Of a stretch of 5,565 nt of DNA, positions 5,282 to 5,565 are shown piece by piece. The DNA is from Alphaproteobacteria bacterium. GTDB taxonomy: Bacteria; Pseudomonadota; Alphaproteobacteria; CAAHEQ01; UBA3637. Position numbers and translations under genes: made by a program. The notes under the pieces were generated by a model, which did not search any database, had not been told where the DNA came from, and saw only the letters and a program-made list of their open reading frames with translations. The stretch is from positions 1-5,565 of the forward strand of contig JAFXFY010000225.1 in assembly GCA_017513365.1 (NCBI GenBank), read 5' to 3'. Each line of letters starts with the position of its first letter. Within the stretch, counting starts at the first letter, position 1.

Positions 5282-5565
5282 ATGGAACAACTGTTTATCG
5301 TTATTTTACTGGCTGTTATTTTGGGATTAGTTATCTTTCTGCTTGTTAAATTATCATTTATAGAAAAAGCCCCCTCCATTACTCAAGATTTAGAAAGGTT
5401 GGAACGCATCTCACGGGAAGATGCCAAAAATTTGCGTCAAGAACTCAGTCAATCACTCATCGGATTTAATGATTCCATTCGCAAAACGGTGGAAGAACGA
5501 TTGGAAAAAATGCAAGCGGATAATGCCGAAAAATTGGAACGCATGCGGGCAACCGTTGATGAAAA
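5282..5565 (+). CDS. rmuC: RmuC family DNA recombination protein, N-terminal part; 3' end outside window
   Basis: The gene opens at ATG 5282, 7 nt after AAGGA (5270-5274), and is open for 94 codons to the window edge. Residues 3-22 are a single hydrophobic N-terminal anchor (LFIVILLAVILGLVIFLLV), followed by a charged, heptad-like region (about 33-94) expected to form a coiled coil. The segment EERLEKMQADNAEKLERMR followed by ATVDE matches the entry to the conserved RmuC domain, where family members read KLEEMRxTVDEKLQ. RmuC proteins carry a predicted nuclease-like domain and limit inversions at short inverted repeats in E. coli; that domain would lie beyond the window and cannot be checked here. 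It is the only plus-strand gene and diverges from the DUF3108-like gene. Confidence 0.9.
   Translation, partial: MEQLFIVILLAVILGLVIFLLVKLSFIEKAPSITQDLERLERISREDAKNLRQELSQSLIGFNDSIRKTVEERLEKMQADNAEKLERMRATVDE

Overview
The window reads as a piece of an AT-rich alphaproteobacterial chromosome. Two things point there. The aspartyl-tRNA synthetase carries the alphaproteobacterial form of class II motif 2 (FRDEDARADRSPGEFYQLD). The pilin-like protein at the left end begins with a GRSMVEMLG methylation motif, a form I associate with uncultured, host-associated alphaproteobacteria of the RF32 / 'Azospirillum CAG' type; that closer placement is an inference from memory. All genes are on the minus strand except the last, which diverges at the right edge.

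Layout from right to left, the direction of transcription for most genes. At 5282-5565 (+) is the start of an RmuC-type gene. A 47-bp divergent gap separates it from a tight two-gene unit on the minus strand: a secreted DUF3108-type protein (4515-5234), whose stop codon directly abuts the start of an integral-membrane HELTH metalloprotease of M50 type (3846-4514). A separate promoter at 3791-3819 then drives aspS (1993-3759), which ends at an intrinsic terminator (1939-1970). Next is a gene with a fully consensus sigma70-type promoter (1884-1912) that encodes five 24-residue MORN_2/YwqK-like repeats plus an unrecognised basic C-terminal domain (1123-1839). It has its own terminator (1069-1097).

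The left end is the least ordinary part. A promoter (1020-1048) that shares a 17-bp core with the aspS promoter starts a leader of about 195 nt (about 1012-817). This leader has several long-range nested helices and a possible pseudoknot, and it ends in an intrinsic terminator. The Shine-Dalgarno of a partial pseudopilin gene (1-793, running off the window) lies only 9 nt beyond the terminator T-run. There is no room for another promoter between them, and the 5' end of the leader can pair with the left arm of the terminator. The arrangement looks like a riboswitch or attenuator controlling a cysteine-rich, possibly lectin-like pilin. I do not recognise the RNA family.

Most genes here are separate units: translation (aspS), genome maintenance (rmuC), envelope (DUF3108 plus protease) and surface (pilin). 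No CRISPR array, insertion sequence, tRNA or rRNA was seen.
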